This document shows, one piece after another, positions 1-10,443 of a DNA stretch of 64,000 nt. The notes beneath the pieces are model-generated. The model worked only from the letters and a program-made list of their open reading frames with translations, did no database searches and had not been told where the DNA came from. Each line of letters starts with the position of its first letter. The first letter of the stretch is position 1. Source of the stretch: Symbiodinium natans (Eukaryota > Sar > Dinophyceae > Suessiales > Symbiodiniaceae); contig CAJNDS010002302.1 of the NCBI GenBank assembly GCA_905221605.1, positions 321,522 to 385,521 on the forward strand. The letters run 5' to 3'. A program made the position numbers and the translations under genes.

Positions 1-91
1 TTAGGGCTTAGGGTTCAGGGTTTAGGGTTTAGGGTTTAGGAGTTTGTATTATGTACGTATCATTTTTCTTACTTGACTCGACAAAGTGTAC

Positions 92-155
92 AGGCGAACT
101 TGGCCGCCAGATTCAAGAGAAAGTTGCCGATTCCAGAAATAACTAGGCACAGATT
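92..155 (+). CDS. Exon-like fragment
   Basis: Open frame beginning right after a gtacag acceptor (peptide starts ANLAARFKRKLPIPEI), basic, ending in TGA. Length and splice context fit the other exon islands. No function recognised; low certainty because it is short. Confidence 0.3.
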
Positions 156-984
156 TTGATGGCAGAAATGACACCATGATTTTCCAGATTTTGGGGTTTC
201 AAGGGCCTTGAGGGCCAGTGCACCAGCTTGTCCCAAACGTTCAGGGCGCTGGGTTGCCCCAGTGCGGGTACAGGGGTCCCAGGAAACTCCAAAGGCATCC
301 TAGGGGGGTTGCAGGGACGCTTCTAGAGGGATCCCCGATAAGTTCCCAAAACACCAGAAAAGCAGGAAGGGGCCAGGACACCCCCTGACCAAGACGCTCG
401 GGGACCGTTTCAAAATTTTTTCGAGCCCAAAGCCAAAACGTTAAGGTTTTAATTTTCATAGGTAGAGAAGGTTTGGGGTGTAGGGTTTGGGGTTTGGGGT
501 TTTGGGTTAGGGCTCCAATCCGAAGAACCCGAAACCTAACTAAACTCGGCCTTTTCACGGCACCATGCTGCAAAACAACATTCTGGCAATCCTCCAAATA
601 AAGGTTTCAAGGTTTTGGGTTTGGTGTAGAGTTTAGGATTTAGAGTCTAAGCCATTTAGGTGCATGGTCATGCGAAAGTCGTGTGAGTTAAAGTAGTAAG
701 AACCCAAGCGAGTCATACGCACCTCATTGTCATGACGTCCGTGCGTGCTGCAGTAGCTCACATCATTAAAAGAAGAAAAGGGCACACAAGTAAGCGCAAC
801 GCAAATAGCAATGATGGCAGGCAGTATTAGAGCACAATACTAGCTGCACTTCTGAGTGGAAGGGAAGCCGCAAGGATTTGAAACCAAACCCTAAGCCGTA
901 AACCCTGAACCCGAAACCCGGTTGGGAGGTGCCTCTGGACGGCATCCTGCTCGCCTGCAAGGAGGCCATATTGAAAGGGCTGGG
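156..984. other. No supported gene
   Basis: Mixed unique sequence with degenerate telomeric stretches (about 460-530 and 605-650). Open frames exist on the minus strand (241-597, 766-969) but they run through telomere-like sequence and show no convincing splice or codon signal. Confidence 0.5.
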
Positions 985-1078
985 CAGGTCCCTAAACCCT
1001 AAACCCTAAACCCTAAACCCTAAACCCTATATAAACCCTAAACCCTAAACCCTAAACCCTAAAGCCTGTTTTGTGTAG

Positions 1079-1159
1079 GGCAATGAACTCTTAGCCGCTT
1101 CTGCCACGCATGGACTGAGGCCAGATTACAGCAACAAGCACCCAATCCTAAAAGTTAAA
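1079..1159 (+). CDS. Exon-like fragment between C-rich and G-rich telomeric tracts
   Basis: After a TAG acceptor (ttgtgtag) the plus frame reads GNELLAASATHGLRPDYSNK and stays open into the next tract. The island is flanked by CCCTAAA on the left and TTTAGGG on the right, the commonest arrangement in this window. Product unknown. Confidence 0.35.
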
Positions 1160-1524
1160 CCCTCTTCTTCGGGTTTAGGGTTTAGGGTTTAGGGTTTAGG
1201 GTTTAGGGTTTAGGGTTTAGGGTTTAGGGTTTAGGGTTTTGGGTTTAGGGTTTAGGGTTTAGGGTTTAGGGTTTAGGGTTTAGGGCACCGGGCATCATGC
1301 AGATTTCCAGGTGGCGGTGACCCGGCACAGATGTCTTTCAAGGATGGCTAATCTTCTATTGGGCTGAGGGCTTAGGCTCAGAAAGCAGAGCCCAAAACTC
1401 CTAGCCCTAAGCCCATACCGAAACGATTAGTAGTCTTCTATTGGGCTGAGGTGCCCCTGCGTTGTCCCTTAAAGGTGATTTAGTAGGGATATAAAGGCCC
1501 CTAGTTCCCTCATTGGTTCCCTGA

Positions 1525-1667
1525 TTCCCTTGGGCGCTCTTGGCATCAGCTGAGGGTCCAGCTCCTGTAAGAACTTTAGATACTCCGCTTGCTGCTGCTC
1601 CTCCGCGCGAGTGGGAGCTTCGGTGGACCCCAATGCCCCTTCATCAGGCACGATTGTCAGCTCAGGG
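1525..1667 (-). CDS. Exon-like fragment, charged and Gln-rich
   Basis: About 48 open codons on the minus strand; central part reads TRAEEQQQAEYLKFLQELDP, a helical charged segment. It runs on into a family D remnant at 1475-1525. An upstream in-frame Met is present but the 5' edge may be an acceptor. Product unknown. Confidence 0.5.
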
Positions 1668-1723
1668 GTTTTTTGGGTTGAGGGTTTAGCCCTGTGGGGA
1701 GTTTAGGGTTGCATTAATATCAG

Positions 1724-1848
1724 GAATCCATGGCATCAGTTCAGGAAGAGAAGGGATTTTGGAGTTTTCTAGCGCCCTCTAAGCCCACCCCTTGGGGCCT
1801 TAGGGGTGTAGTAGGAGCTTCGGCTGAAGGAGGTTACAGGTTGATAAG
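1724..1848 (+). CDS. First exon or internal exon, 40 codons from ATG 1730
   Basis: ATG at 1730 lies 6 nt after a cag acceptor (1721-1723), so it could be a 5' exon. The frame (MASVQEEKGFWSFLAPSKP...) is open to a GATAAG|GTACTT donor at 1849, which is exactly where a family D foldback element begins. Function unknown. The element carries the donor, as introners do. Confidence 0.55.
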
Positions 1849-1948
1849 GTACTTAAAGACGGGGGGGAATGAGGGAATGAGGTACCTATATACTCCCTTA
1901 AAGGGTATATCTAGGGTGCAAAGTCTCTCATTCCCCACTAAGAACCAG
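1849..1948. repeat. Foldback element, family D copy
   Basis: Starts at GTACTTAAAG and ends CTAAGAACCAG; inner arms GAATGAGG...CTCATTCC are complementary. Shares ends and central TATATA..CCCTTTAAAGGG with copies at 13692-13786 and 31106-31171. GT at the left end and AG at the right end. Confidence 0.7.
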
Positions 1949-2500
1949 GGGGATGACCCCCTTAGGGTTTAGGGTTTAGGGTTTAGGGTTTAGGGTTTAG
2001 GGTTTAGGGTTTAGGGTTTAGGGTTTAGGGTTTAGGGTTTAGGGTTTAGGGTTTACGGTTTAGGGTTTACGGTTTAGGGTTTAGGGTTTATCCTAGTCCC
2101 TCTGTTTATTAAAATTCTGGCCTGTTTACAACTTGAGGCGTCTTCTAAACCCGAAAAACCCGATAAACCCTTTAAACCCTACACCCTATAAACCCTGCGA
2201 ACACCAAAAAAACCATGAAGCCCCATAAACCTGTAAGCCTCATAAAGCCTACAAACCCTAAGAAGCCACATTAGCCCTATAAACCCTCTAAATCCTAAAC
2301 CCAAACCCTGAACCCCAAACCCTGAACCCCAAACCCTAAACCCCAAACCCTAAACCCTAAACCCCAAACCCTAAGCCCTAAACCCCAAACCCTAAACCCT
2401 AAACCCTAAACCCTAAACCCCAAACCCTAAACCCTAAACCCTAAACCCCAAACCCTAAACCACAAACCCTAAACCCTAAACCCTAAACCCCAAACCCTAA

Positions 2501-2577
2501 TCTCTGGCTCCGGGCTTCGAAAACGCCCTTGCGAGCTGTCCTGCATCATCTTGAAACTGTGTAGCTGGCCGCCCTCC
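2501..2577 (-). CDS. Exon-like fragment
   Basis: Minus frame after a ttcccag acceptor at 2578: EGGQLHSFKMMQDSSQGRF and on to SPEPEI, open throughout. Flanked by CCCTAAA (left) and TTTAGGG (right). Product unknown. Confidence 0.4.
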
Positions 2578-2800
2578 TGGGAATCCAAGGGTTTAGGGTT
2601 TAGGGTTTAGGGTTTAGGGTTTTAGGGTTCAGGGTTCAGGGTTTAGGGTTTAGGGTTTAGGGTTTAGGGTTTAGGGCTTAGGGTTTGGGGTTTAGGGTTT
2701 AGGGTTTAGGGTAACAGGGCAGGGCGGAGAGGGTTTTAGGTTTAGGGTTTGGAGTTTAGGGTTTAGGGTTTGCGGTTTGGGGTTTAGATTTAGGGCGCAC

Positions 2801-2848
2801 CTGCATAAGGAACCGCCTCCGTCTCGAAGCATGTGAAGTAGTAGGAGT
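2801..2848 (-). CDS. Small exon with both splice sites
   Basis: Bounded by a gtaatag acceptor and an ATGCAG|GTGCGC donor; reads SYYFTCFETEAVPYA with mostly C/G third bases. The upstream intron side contains family E sequence (2890-2945), so that element probably lies in the intron. Confidence 0.5.
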
Positions 2849-2889
2849 CTATTACATCCAAAAGCGCACCCAATATATGCCCTTCTATA

Positions 2890-2945
2890 CCTTCACCAAC
2901 AACAGTACTATACACCCTGTTTCATCTGGGTGCCTCTCTAAATTG
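2890..2945. repeat. Family E element, partial copy
   Basis: Shares CACCAACAACAGTA..ACACCCTGTTTCAT with 38240-38290 and 59460-59515. Confidence 0.55.
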
Positions 2946-3125
2946 GAGTCCCTTTTTTGGGGGTGCTTAATTTAAGGTAGGGCGGACCCGAATTTTAGAG
3001 AACTCCCCATGTGCATAAAGCGTGGCACAGATCACGGAGCAAAAAACCCCCTCCGAGACGACTGGGACTTCTGAACCACAGAGTTGGAGAACCCTTTTGC
3101 CAGGGTCTTGGATTTTAGGGTTTTA

Positions 3126-3262
3126 CTTGGCGGTTCCGGGTACTTACCCAATTATAACTGTACCTTAGCCCAATTTATAGCTCCATTGGGGTACTTAAGG
3201 GTCTGATAGGGGGCCTCTACCTACACTTACAATTAGGTTACTAAGTACCCCGAGCCTCCAAG
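3126..3262. repeat. Foldback element, family A copy
   Basis: Left arm CTTGGCGGTTCCGGGTACTT and right arm AAGTACCCCGAGCCTCCAAG are inverted copies; the centre has the family A hallmarks AACCCAATTATAACTGTAC and GGGGTACTTAAGG. Confidence 0.8.
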
Positions 3263-3285
3263 TAGGGTTTTAGGGTTTAGGGTTT

Positions 3286-3348
3286 CATGTTCAATGAGAA
3301 GCCGTTGCAGCTAGCCTTGGCCCTGCGAGGGGAGAACATCGTTCCCGA
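3286..3348 (+). CDS. Exon-like fragment
   Basis: Plus frame MFNEKPLQLALALRGENIVP, ending at a possible GC donor (GAG|GCACCT). Between G-rich tracts. Product unknown. Confidence 0.35.
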
Positions 3349-4014
3349 GGCACCTTGAGATCGGCGCTTTGGGGGTTTAGGGTTTCGGGTTTAGGGCTAG
3401 GGATTAGGGTTTAGGTTGTTTTGGGGGTTTGGGGGTTTGCGGGGGCTTTGCGGGGTTTAGGGGTGCTTTGATGGTTTTTTTTTGGCGGGGGGGGGGGGGG
3501 GGGACCCTAAACCCAAAAACTTAATTGTTAAACCCAAAACCCAAAACCGGGCAGAGAGTTTAGGGTTTAGGGATCATGGGTCAGGGTCCACTTGGCGGAT
3601 GTTCTTGGGCAGTTAGAAGTGATAATACTACGTAGAGTAACTCAGACTTACGCCCTAAACCCTAGACCCTAAACCAGGCTCCTCTAGTCCTATTTCGAAG
3701 TGCCCGCGGGCTTCCAAGTAAGCCCTAGAACCCTGAACCCCAAACTCCAAACTTGGGTCTCTTGGAGCTTCTCGGGCTGGGGTAGGGTTCTTGCGGGGTT
3801 GGAAGGTTAGGGGTTCGGGTCAGGGTTCAGGGTTCAGGGTTCAGGGTTCAGGGTTCAGGGTTCAGGGTTCAGGGATCAGGGTTCAGGGTTCAGGATTCAG
3901 GGTTCAGGGTTCAGGGTTCAGGGTTCAGGGTTCAGGGTTTAGGGTTTAGGGTTTAGGGTTTAGGGTTTAGGGTTTAGGGTTTAGGGTTTAGGGTTTGGGG
4001 TCTAGGGTGTAACG

Positions 4015-4118
4015 GTCAACGAGGTTCGCAGTGCTGCCCTCAAGGCGATTGAGGCCAGGACAGCTGTCGCGGGGACTCCTGAGGTCAAAGTGGTTGCAGT
4101 GCGGCTTCGGTTGCTAAG
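4015..4118 (+). CDS. Exon-like fragment, helical (HEAT-repeat-like composition)
   Basis: Plus frame reads VNEVRSAALKAIEARTAVAG then PEVKVVAVRLRLL. The pattern of Ala/Leu/Val with E/K/R resembles helical-repeat proteins, but assignment to a family is a guess. The antisense frame is also open, so the strand is not certain. Confidence 0.4.
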
Positions 4119-4199
4119 GGTCAACCCTAAACCCTAAACCCTAAACCCTAAACCCTAAACCCTAAACCCTAAACCCTAAACCCTAAACCCTATAGTTAA

Positions 4200-4679
4200 C
4201 GCCTGCCAAACCGAATCAACCCTACACGCAAAAATAGACTGATAGCTAGCCCCTTGTTGTAAGCCTTGTATGAACCCCTTCAAAACCTACAGCGACCCTC
4301 TACGTCAACCGTAGAAACAACTGAAACACGATATATATATATATATATATATATTTAAACATCAAAATGATATCATATACTATAGGACAGTATCATATAA
4401 TATAACATAGTAGATGTGGTAATATGTGTGTATATATGTATGCATATTATAGACTTGGTAACCCAGAAATCATATTACAATTAGAGTGACTGAATAACGT
4501 TTCAGGGTTTGTTACTTTATAAGGGAAACTTGAACAAAGACAAGGGCATCAGTGTACCACTGGGCTACCGAGTATAACGGTTTACGATAGTAGGGGTACC
4601 TGGGATCCTACTCTTTGGGGGTCTATATTCGGGTCCGTTTTTTTGCTTCTTCTCGTAAACCACCATATACACGCCCTAG
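4200..4679. other. AT-rich stretch with (AT)n microsatellite; no gene seen
   Basis: Contains a pure AT dinucleotide run at about 4330-4354 and TATA-rich sequence to 4470; no supported frame. Confidence 0.6.
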
Positions 4680-4733
4680 AGCTCAGACGGCGTCCTTGGA
4701 GCGTGGGGGTCCTGGCGACGGGGTGCTGCTGAG
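4680..4733 (+). CDS. Small exon with acceptor and GTGAGG donor
   Basis: Preceded by acgccctag and followed by CTGAG|GTGAGG; 18 codons open (SSDGVLGAWGSWRRGAAE). Product unknown. Confidence 0.4.
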
Positions 4734-4934
4734 GTGAGGGATGTTTAGGGTTTACTGTAGGGTTGAGGGCTTGGGTCCAAAAGGGTGTTTGTGGCTTAGG
4801 GTCTAGGGTTTAGGGTTGAGGGTTGAGGGTCGAAAGTCCCAGATGTTTGGTAACCGGCCCCCCTCCCCCTAGAAAGGGCACGTACCCCTGTTATCGGAAA
4901 CTGCCAGAAAAAAGGTGAAAGGATTAGTGAACAC

Positions 4935-4973
4935 CTTCAGGCAGTTGAGGTCGATGTGCTTGTGGACCCCATG
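4935..4973 (-). CDS. Small exon-like fragment
   Basis: Minus frame HGVHKHIDLNCLK with C-ending codons, followed by a CTGAAG|GTGTTC donor. Very short. Confidence 0.3.
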
Positions 4974-5088
4974 GTTTTAGGGTTTAGGGGTTTAGGGCTT
5001 TCGGGTTTTAGGGTTCAAGGGTTTAAGGGATAAAGGGTGGTTGTCGGCTTGAGTTGAGGTCGATGGTCAAAAGTCGAGGATAGCCCAG

Positions 5089-5150
5089 GAGCTGACAAAG
5101 AAATCCTCAGATTCTGCATCACGCTCCCCCCGCCCTTGCCCTACCCTAAA
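5089..5150 (+). CDS. Exon-like fragment, Ser/Lys-rich
   Basis: Starts after a tagcccag acceptor; reads ELTKKSSDSASRSPRPC. Product unknown. Confidence 0.3.
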
Positions 5151-5284
5151 GCCTGAGCCCCAGACCCCTTTTAGGGTTTAGGGTTTAGGGTTTAGGGTTT
5201 AGGGTTCAGGGTTTAGGGTTTAGGGTTCAGGGGTTAGGGTTTAAGGTTTAGACCCTAAATCTGCCCCTTCACACTAACCCTCAC

Positions 5285-5372
5285 CCCCATGAGGTTGGCG
5301 CAGGTGTCCTTGCTTTCCACGGCGCCCGGTAGCGTTTGCGAGTCACCCTTGGGCGAAGGGAAAAGTTCAGGG
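5285..5372 (-). CDS. Exon-like fragment with strong donor
   Basis: Minus frame includes PSPKGDSQTLPGAVESKDTC and ends ATGGGG|GTGAGGG. Product unknown. Confidence 0.45.
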
Positions 5373-5609
5373 CCGAAAGGTTTAGGGTTTAGGGTTTATA
5401 GGGTTGAGGAGCTGAAACCAATTTTTAGGGTTTAGGGTTTAGGGTTTAGGGTTTAGGGTTTAGGGTTTAGGATTTAGGGTTTAGGGTTTAGGGTTTAGGG
5501 TTTAGGGTTTAGGGTTTAGGGTTTAGGGTTTATAGGGGTTAGGGTAGCAGGGTATCAGGGTATGAGGGTTTAGGGGATTCGGATGTCAGGGTTTGGGGGG
5601 TTTATAAAG

Positions 5610-5651
5610 GCTCCTGGAAGCCCGTTTGACTGAGGAAGCCGCGTTCGCAAG
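5610..5651 (+). CDS. Small exon followed by family G element
   Basis: After tttataaag the frame reads LLEARLTEEAAFA and ends CGCAAG|GCGGG, a GC donor that coincides with the first base of a family G element. Confidence 0.4.
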
Positions 5652-5735
5652 GCGGGTTATGGGACCATTACTGGGAAAAATAGGAGATACGAAGTAGACT
5701 TACTACGTCAAAAGAGCTTCTAAGTACTCCACATC
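5652..5735. repeat. Family G element
   Basis: Shares GGTTATGGGA and TAGG(A/G)GATACGAAGTAGACTTACT with 13028-13108. Located at an apparent GC donor. Confidence 0.6.
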
Positions 5736-5788
5736 CAAGCACACCTCACAAAACCAGCGGGTCAGACCAAGGCCGTAGGCCGTAGGGT

Positions 5789-5899
5789 CTGTGGGTATTT
5801 CCCAAATGGGGGGTGCCCCTCAAATACCCCCAACAAAACAGAATCCCCTTAAAGGGAGCAGCAAAAAGGGTACCCCTATTTTCGGAAACCCCCATGTGG
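5789..5899. repeat. Foldback element, family C copy
   Basis: Right arm GGTACCCCTATTTTCGGAAA..CCCATGTGGG matches copies at 9985-10082 and 19873-19961; the left arm is weaker. Internal AACAGAATCCCCTTAAAGGG shared with the 19873 copy. Confidence 0.65.
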
Positions 5900-6469
5900 G
5901 TTTAGGGTTTAAGGTACTAGGAATTGAGGTTTTGGGGTTTAGGCGTATAAGGGTAAGGAACTGTCCTGATTCCTGATAGCTGATTTTGTGACCCCTTACT
6001 GCAACTCAAGAAGTTAGGTTTTAGGGGCTTCGGGTTCATTCTAGGATCCCAACAACAACTTCCAGGAACGTTCCCTTGTAAAAGGATATTGCAGCCCCTA
6101 AGCCCCTAAACCATAAACCGTAAACTCGAAATAATAAACCCCAAACATTAAAACCCTCAAAACCATAAACCCCCGAACCGTCAACCCCTAAACCCTCAAC
6201 CCCCTCAACCCCTCAATCCCCAAACCCGAAAGCCCAAACCCTAAACCCTGGCTATTGGAGTCTCTTGAGGACCTGCACTGCTGGGGTCACTTTGGCATCC
6301 TGTCAGGGCATTCAGGGGCTTGGATTTTGTTGGGTTTTTGCTTGGGGTTTCGGGTTTACCGTTTCGGGTTTAGGGTTTAGGGCTTGGGGTTGCGGTTTAG
6401 GGTGTATAGGGTTTTGGGGTTTCCAGGGGTTTGGGGATTTTGCGGCTTTAGGGGGCGTACTTACTTAGG

Positions 6470-6541
6470 GCTTTTGCCCCAAGGAGCTCGGAAGCTGGGG
6501 CGCGGGCGCGTGGGGAATGCATGCGGTTCATGGGGCGCTTC
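6470..6541 (-). CDS. Exon-like fragment, Pro/Arg-rich
   Basis: Starts at a pyrimidine-rich ctgcctttcccag acceptor; reads EAPHEPHAFPTRPRPSFRAP. Product unknown. Confidence 0.35.
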
Positions 6542-6599
6542 CTGGGAAAGGCAGAATGGTTGGGTTCAGGGTTCGGGGATCGGGTGTTCCCAAAGAGCC

Positions 6600-6695
6600 C
6601 AATACCCCTTAATTAAGGAATGTACGTGAATTTTATAAGGAGCCTCAATATGATTTAAGGTATAGTCCTTAAGGGGCTCTGGTGTTCGGAACCAG
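6600..6695. repeat. Family F element
   Basis: Shares CTTAATTAAGGA..AATATGATTTAAGG(T/C)AT..TCCTTAA with 33312-33386. Confidence 0.55.
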
Positions 6696-6773
6696 GCTCC
6701 TGGTTGATAGGGTTCTCAGGTCTCGTTCGATATGCTGTCCAAACAATCTAGACCACAATTTAGGCAACTGACG

Positions 6774-6866
6774 CTAATGGGTGTAGGGTCCTTGGTTCTT
6801 GGCAAGGGTGTTGGGCGCATCTCAGGTATTGCTGCGAAACCTGTCACGTTCTTCTATCCTGAGTAG
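6774..6866 (+). CDS. Exon-like fragment
   Basis: Thirty codons on the plus strand: GSLVLGKGVGRISGIAAKPV then TFFYPE and TAG. Possible acceptor ggtgtag inside. Product unknown. Confidence 0.35.
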   Translation, partial: LMGVGSLVLGKGVGRISGIAAKPVTFFYPE

Positions 6867-7689
6867 ACTCTTGGGGCTTAGGATAGAAACCCGAAGGGTT
6901 CAGGTACTTGCCTTCCAAGCTAAACCCTGAACCTCGACATCCAAAAGACCTAGATCCAAAAACTCTGGGCCCTAAACCCCAAAACCTTAGAAGACCCTAT
7001 ATCCAAAAAAGCAAAACCCGCAAACCCTAAAGACCCAAACCCCAAGAACCCTACCATGTGGGCACACGGCCCCTTGAAATGGGGGAAACCCTAAACCATA
7101 AACCATAAACCCTAAACCCTAAACCCTAAACCCTAGGGCATACCGGAGTGCAGCTTCGGCTCTAACCCTCAACCCTAAACCCTAAACCCTAGACCCTAAT
7201 TAAACCCTAAACCCTAAACCCTAAACCCTAAACCCTAAACCCTAAACCCTAAACCCTAAACCCTAAACCCTAAACCCTAAACCCTAAACCCTAAACCCTA
7301 AACCCTAAACCCTAACCTGAATCCTAAATCCTAAATCCTAAACCCTAAACGCGGGGGTTTGGGGGTTTGGGGTTTTGGCGTCTGGGGTTTAGGGAGTGCG
7401 GTTTAGGGTTTGGGGTTTCGGGTTCAGGCTCTAGTACATGGCCTATGGGCTGTATCATGAACCTGAAACCCTCGAACCCTGGAACCCTGAAACCCTGAAA
7501 CCCTACACCCTGAAAGCCTCAAAGCCTCAAAACCCTCAAACCCCGAAAGGATGAAGATCCTTTTGACCCAAGGGACCCCAAAACCCCAACCCCCCAAACC
7601 ACTGGTGTAGGGTTTAGGGTTTAGGGTTTAGGGTTTAGGGTTTAGGGTTTAGGGTTTAGGGTTTAGGGTTTAGGGTTTAGGGTTTAGGG

Positions 7690-7960
7690 TCTGCCGACCC
7701 TGGCGGCGTGTTGGATAGGTTTCTGGAGGTGAAAACCAGGCCACCCACACCGCGTGTACTCATGGACCATAGGCGGTTTCGCACAGGGCATGAGGTTTTT
7801 TGGGGAAAAAAACCACGTTTTCGCCCCCCACCCTCCCCCCCACCCCCCCCCCCCACCCCCCACCCACCCCCCACCCTGCCCCCAACCCCCCCACCACCCC
7901 CCCCTCCCTTCCTCCTTCCTGCTGGCCCCCTCAAATCCAGTAAAAACTCAACCTGCACCC
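7690..7960. repeat. Family I sequence joined to a C-rich homopolymer block
   Basis: GCCGACCCTGGCGGCGTGTT at about 7692 is shared with 21667; both copies continue with GGAGGTGAAA and a CCACCC(A/G)CAC(C/A)GCGT motif and then collapse into poly-C/poly-G. Proline- or glycine-rich frames here are by-products of the homopolymer. Confidence 0.6.
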
Positions 7961-8205
7961 TAAACCCTAAACCCTAAGCCCTCCCACCCTTAACCCTAAG
8001 CCTGTGGTCGTTGGGCTGTCCTCGGTTTAGGCTTTCGGGGTTTAGGGTTCCGGTTTCGGTTTAGGCTTTACTTTGGGGTTTAGGGTTCGGCTTTAGGGCT
8101 GAGGCTTTAGGGTTTAGGCTGTAGGGTTTAGGGTTTCGGCTGTAGGGTTTAGGGTCGGGTTTGGGTTTAGGGTTTGGCGCCGGGGCGCGCTGCGCCGCTT
8201 CAGCC

Positions 8206-8262
8206 CTGAACAATGCTCCGGCGGGGTCGGCGGCTTGAGCCGGAGGCTCTTAAATTTAGGAT
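8206..8262. repeat. Family J sequence
   Basis: Near-identical about 45-bp copy at 22272-22316: ATGCTCC(G/A)GCGGGGTCGG, then CGGCTTGAGCCGGAGGCTCT and TAAATTT. On the minus strand both copies encode KFKSLRLKPPTP(P/L)EH, and the antisense frame 8114-8359 is open; whether it is coding is unknown. Confidence 0.6.
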
Positions 8263-9007
8263 CCTTATGGCCCAAGGGACTGCTGCTGCGGAAGCGAGGC
8301 GGAGCGTCCGGCTCCTGGCGGTGCCAGATTGAGGGTTCAGGGGGACATGTTAAGCCCAAGGTTTAGGGTCTAGGGTTTAGGGTTTAGGGTTTAGGGTTTA
8401 GGGTTTAGGGTTTAGGGTCTAGGGTTTAGGGTTTAGGGTCTAGGGTTTAGGGTTCAATCACAGGTGCAACGTCGGTAAATCGGAGCTGGAACATCCTAAC
8501 TCAGTCCCCGGCGCGTAGCTACCATTCACGCAAGGCCAGGAGCCCTCAATTGGGAACTACTTCAGGCTCATGTTGCCACCCTGAACCCTAAACCCTAAAC
8601 CCTAAACCCTAAACCCTAAACCCTAAACCCTAAACCCTAAACCCTAAACCCTATAAACCCTGAACCCTAAACCCCAAACCCTAAACCCAGACGTCCCCGG
8701 CCAAGAGGCGGCTGTAATTAAAACCTCAACCCCAAACCCCAAACCCTAAACCTCAAACCCTTCAACCCCAACCCGACAATAAGCCAAACCCTAAACCCTA
8801 AACCCGAAACCCTAAACCCAAAACCCTAAACCCTGAACCCCGAACCCCTGAACCCCTAAACCCTGAACCCTAGTATAAGACCACTAAACGCCTGCAACCT
8901 GAAGCCTAAACCCTAAACCCTAAACCCTAAACCCTAAACCCTAAACCCTAAACCCTAAACCCTAAACCCTAAACCCCCAAAAGGCGCTGAAGGGCAACCC
9001 ATCAGAC

Positions 9008-9044
9008 CCTTGCCTGGCCCTTTGGTCTTTTTGCTGCCGGCGGC
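9008..9044 (-). CDS. Small exon, Gly/Lys-rich
   Basis: After a ccgtgtcag acceptor the minus frame reads AAGSKKTKGPGKG, with a possible donor GG|GTCTG. Short. Confidence 0.3.
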
Positions 9045-9282
9045 CTGACACGGGGTGGAGGCCTTGAAGTTTGGGGCTTAGGGGGTTTTAGGGCTTTGGG
9101 TTTAGGGCTTAGGGTTTAGGGTTTAGGGTTTAGGGTTTCGGGTTTCCGAACCCTGAACCCTAAACCCTAAACCCGAAACCCTAAACCCTAAACCTGAAAT
9201 CCTAAACCCTAAACCCCCTAAGGATGTAGGGCTTAGAGGGCTTAGAGTGAGGATAGATGACTGGAGGACTGTGGGGCTGCAG

Positions 9283-9358
9283 GCTTGATCGGGAGAGGCA
9301 CATGCCTGCAAGCCAGAAACTTGGATTAAGGCGGCTACAAGAATTCAGAGAATCAAGG
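9283..9358 (+). CDS. Exon with strong acceptor and GTAAGC donor
   Basis: Bounded by ggggctgcag and ATCAAGG|GTAAGC. Reads LDRERHMPASQKLGLRRLQE then FRESR; Arg-rich, helical. One of the better-defined exons in the first 10 kb. Product unknown. Confidence 0.6.
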
Positions 9359-9708
9359 GTAAGCCAGGGTGGCAAGAAGGCTGAACCAAAGACTCCCCTC
9401 ACACGCTTGCCCTCAACCCTCGACCCTAAACCCAAACCCTCAAGCCTCAAAACTCAACCCTCAACCCTGAACCCTAAACCCTAAATCCAAGAGACAGCAA
9501 AACACAAAACAAACCTGAAGCCCGTGAAAGTGTTGCTCGCACGCGAATTTACACCGTGGCTATAGTATAGGGGCCTATAAAGCTTGAACGGGGTCTATGG
9601 TTTGGTCTAGGGTTGAGGGGTATTGTGGGTAGTGCAAACATGGTGACAAAGGGATTTTCTAAGGGGAGAAGAAAGGAAATCATTAATAGGCCCCGGTGTT
9701 GACACGAT

Positions 9709-9780
9709 TCAGTGGTTGCCGCTTGCCTCTGTTTCGAGCTGAGCAATCTCCTGGTTCTTGCGCCTTCGGGCAGACGGACC
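9709..9780 (-). CDS. Terminal-exon-like fragment, basic then acidic helix
   Basis: Minus frame after a gctctcgag acceptor: GPSARRRKNQEIAQLETEAS, GNH, TGA stop at 9709. Basic-then-amphipathic pattern is coiled-coil-like. Product unknown. Confidence 0.45.
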   Translation of the reverse strand, partial: GPSARRRKNQEIAQLETEASGNH

Positions 9781-9917
9781 CTCGAGAGCTAAAATGTACA
9801 ATTGTGTAGGTTTAGGACTTAGGGCTTGGGATTTAGAGTGTGGGGTTTAGGCTATTTGGGGTGTGGGGTTTGGTATCCCTGAACCCTGAACCCTGAACCC
9901 TACACCCTAAACCCTAT

Positions 9918-9983
9918 CTTGACCATACCGAATACACCATTCAACTGCGGGAACTCCGCCAAAGCCTGAAAGAAGCTGTCTCT
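9918..9983 (+). CDS. Exon-like fragment, charged helix, ending at a family C element
   Basis: Plus frame LDHTEYTIQLRELRQSLKEA then VS. It stops at the first base of a family C foldback and a second coding-like segment resumes on the other side (10083-10135). Confidence 0.5.
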
Positions 9984-9984
9984 A

Positions 9985-10082
9985 CATATGGGGGCTTACG
10001 AAAATAGGGGACCCCGAAAACAGACCCAATTAGTAGGAAGGACCCAATAAGGTACCCCAATTTCGGAAACCACCATATGGGG
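9985..10082. repeat. Foldback element, family C copy
   Basis: Arms CATATGGGGGCTTACGAAAA.. and ..TTTCGGAAACCACCATATGG are inverted copies. Sits between two coding-like segments. Confidence 0.75.
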
Positions 10083-10135
10083 CCGGAAGAGAATAAGGGC
10101 CCATCATCCCATCATCAATCTGTTAGGATCGCCAA
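10083..10135 (+). CDS. Exon-like fragment downstream of family C element
   Basis: Plus frame PEENKGPSSHHQSVRIAKT, open, following the element. Could be the continuation of 9918-9983 with the element as intron; exact splice sites are unclear. Confidence 0.35.
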
Positions 10136-10380
10136 AACCAACCCCCCCCCCCCCCCCCCCCCCCCCCACAAAAAAACCCTCAAACCTTGAGACCCTAGGA
10201 CCCTAAACCCGTCTAGGGCTTCGGGTTTAGGGGGTTTAGGGTTTAGGGTTTAGGGTTTAGGGTTTAGGGTTTAGGGTTTAGGGTTTAGGGTTTAGGGTTT
10301 AGGGGTTAGGGTTTCGGGTTTAGGATTGAACCCAAAAACCCCAAAGCCCTCGAAAACCGAGACCCCAGGACTGGGCCCAG

Positions 10381-10443
10381 GCTGCCCCCGAGCTCCGAGC
10401 TGCAATGTTGCGTAGAGCCGGCGAACAATCCCTGCCGCGTTGA
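10381..10443 (+). CDS. Exon-like fragment
   Basis: Starts directly after gactgggcccag; reads AAPELRAAMLRRAGEQSLPR and then TGA. G-rich repeat follows. Confidence 0.45.
   Translation, partial: AAPELRAAMLRRAGEQSLPR

Noticed and set aside
1-45. True chromosome end at the left edge
   Set aside because: The TTTAGGG here is short, degenerate and in the same style as dozens of internal tracts; at a left end CCCTAAA would be expected.
4520-4620. tRNA-like string (GGGCATCAGTGTACCACTGG)
   Set aside because: No cloverleaf could be folded and A/B boxes are absent.
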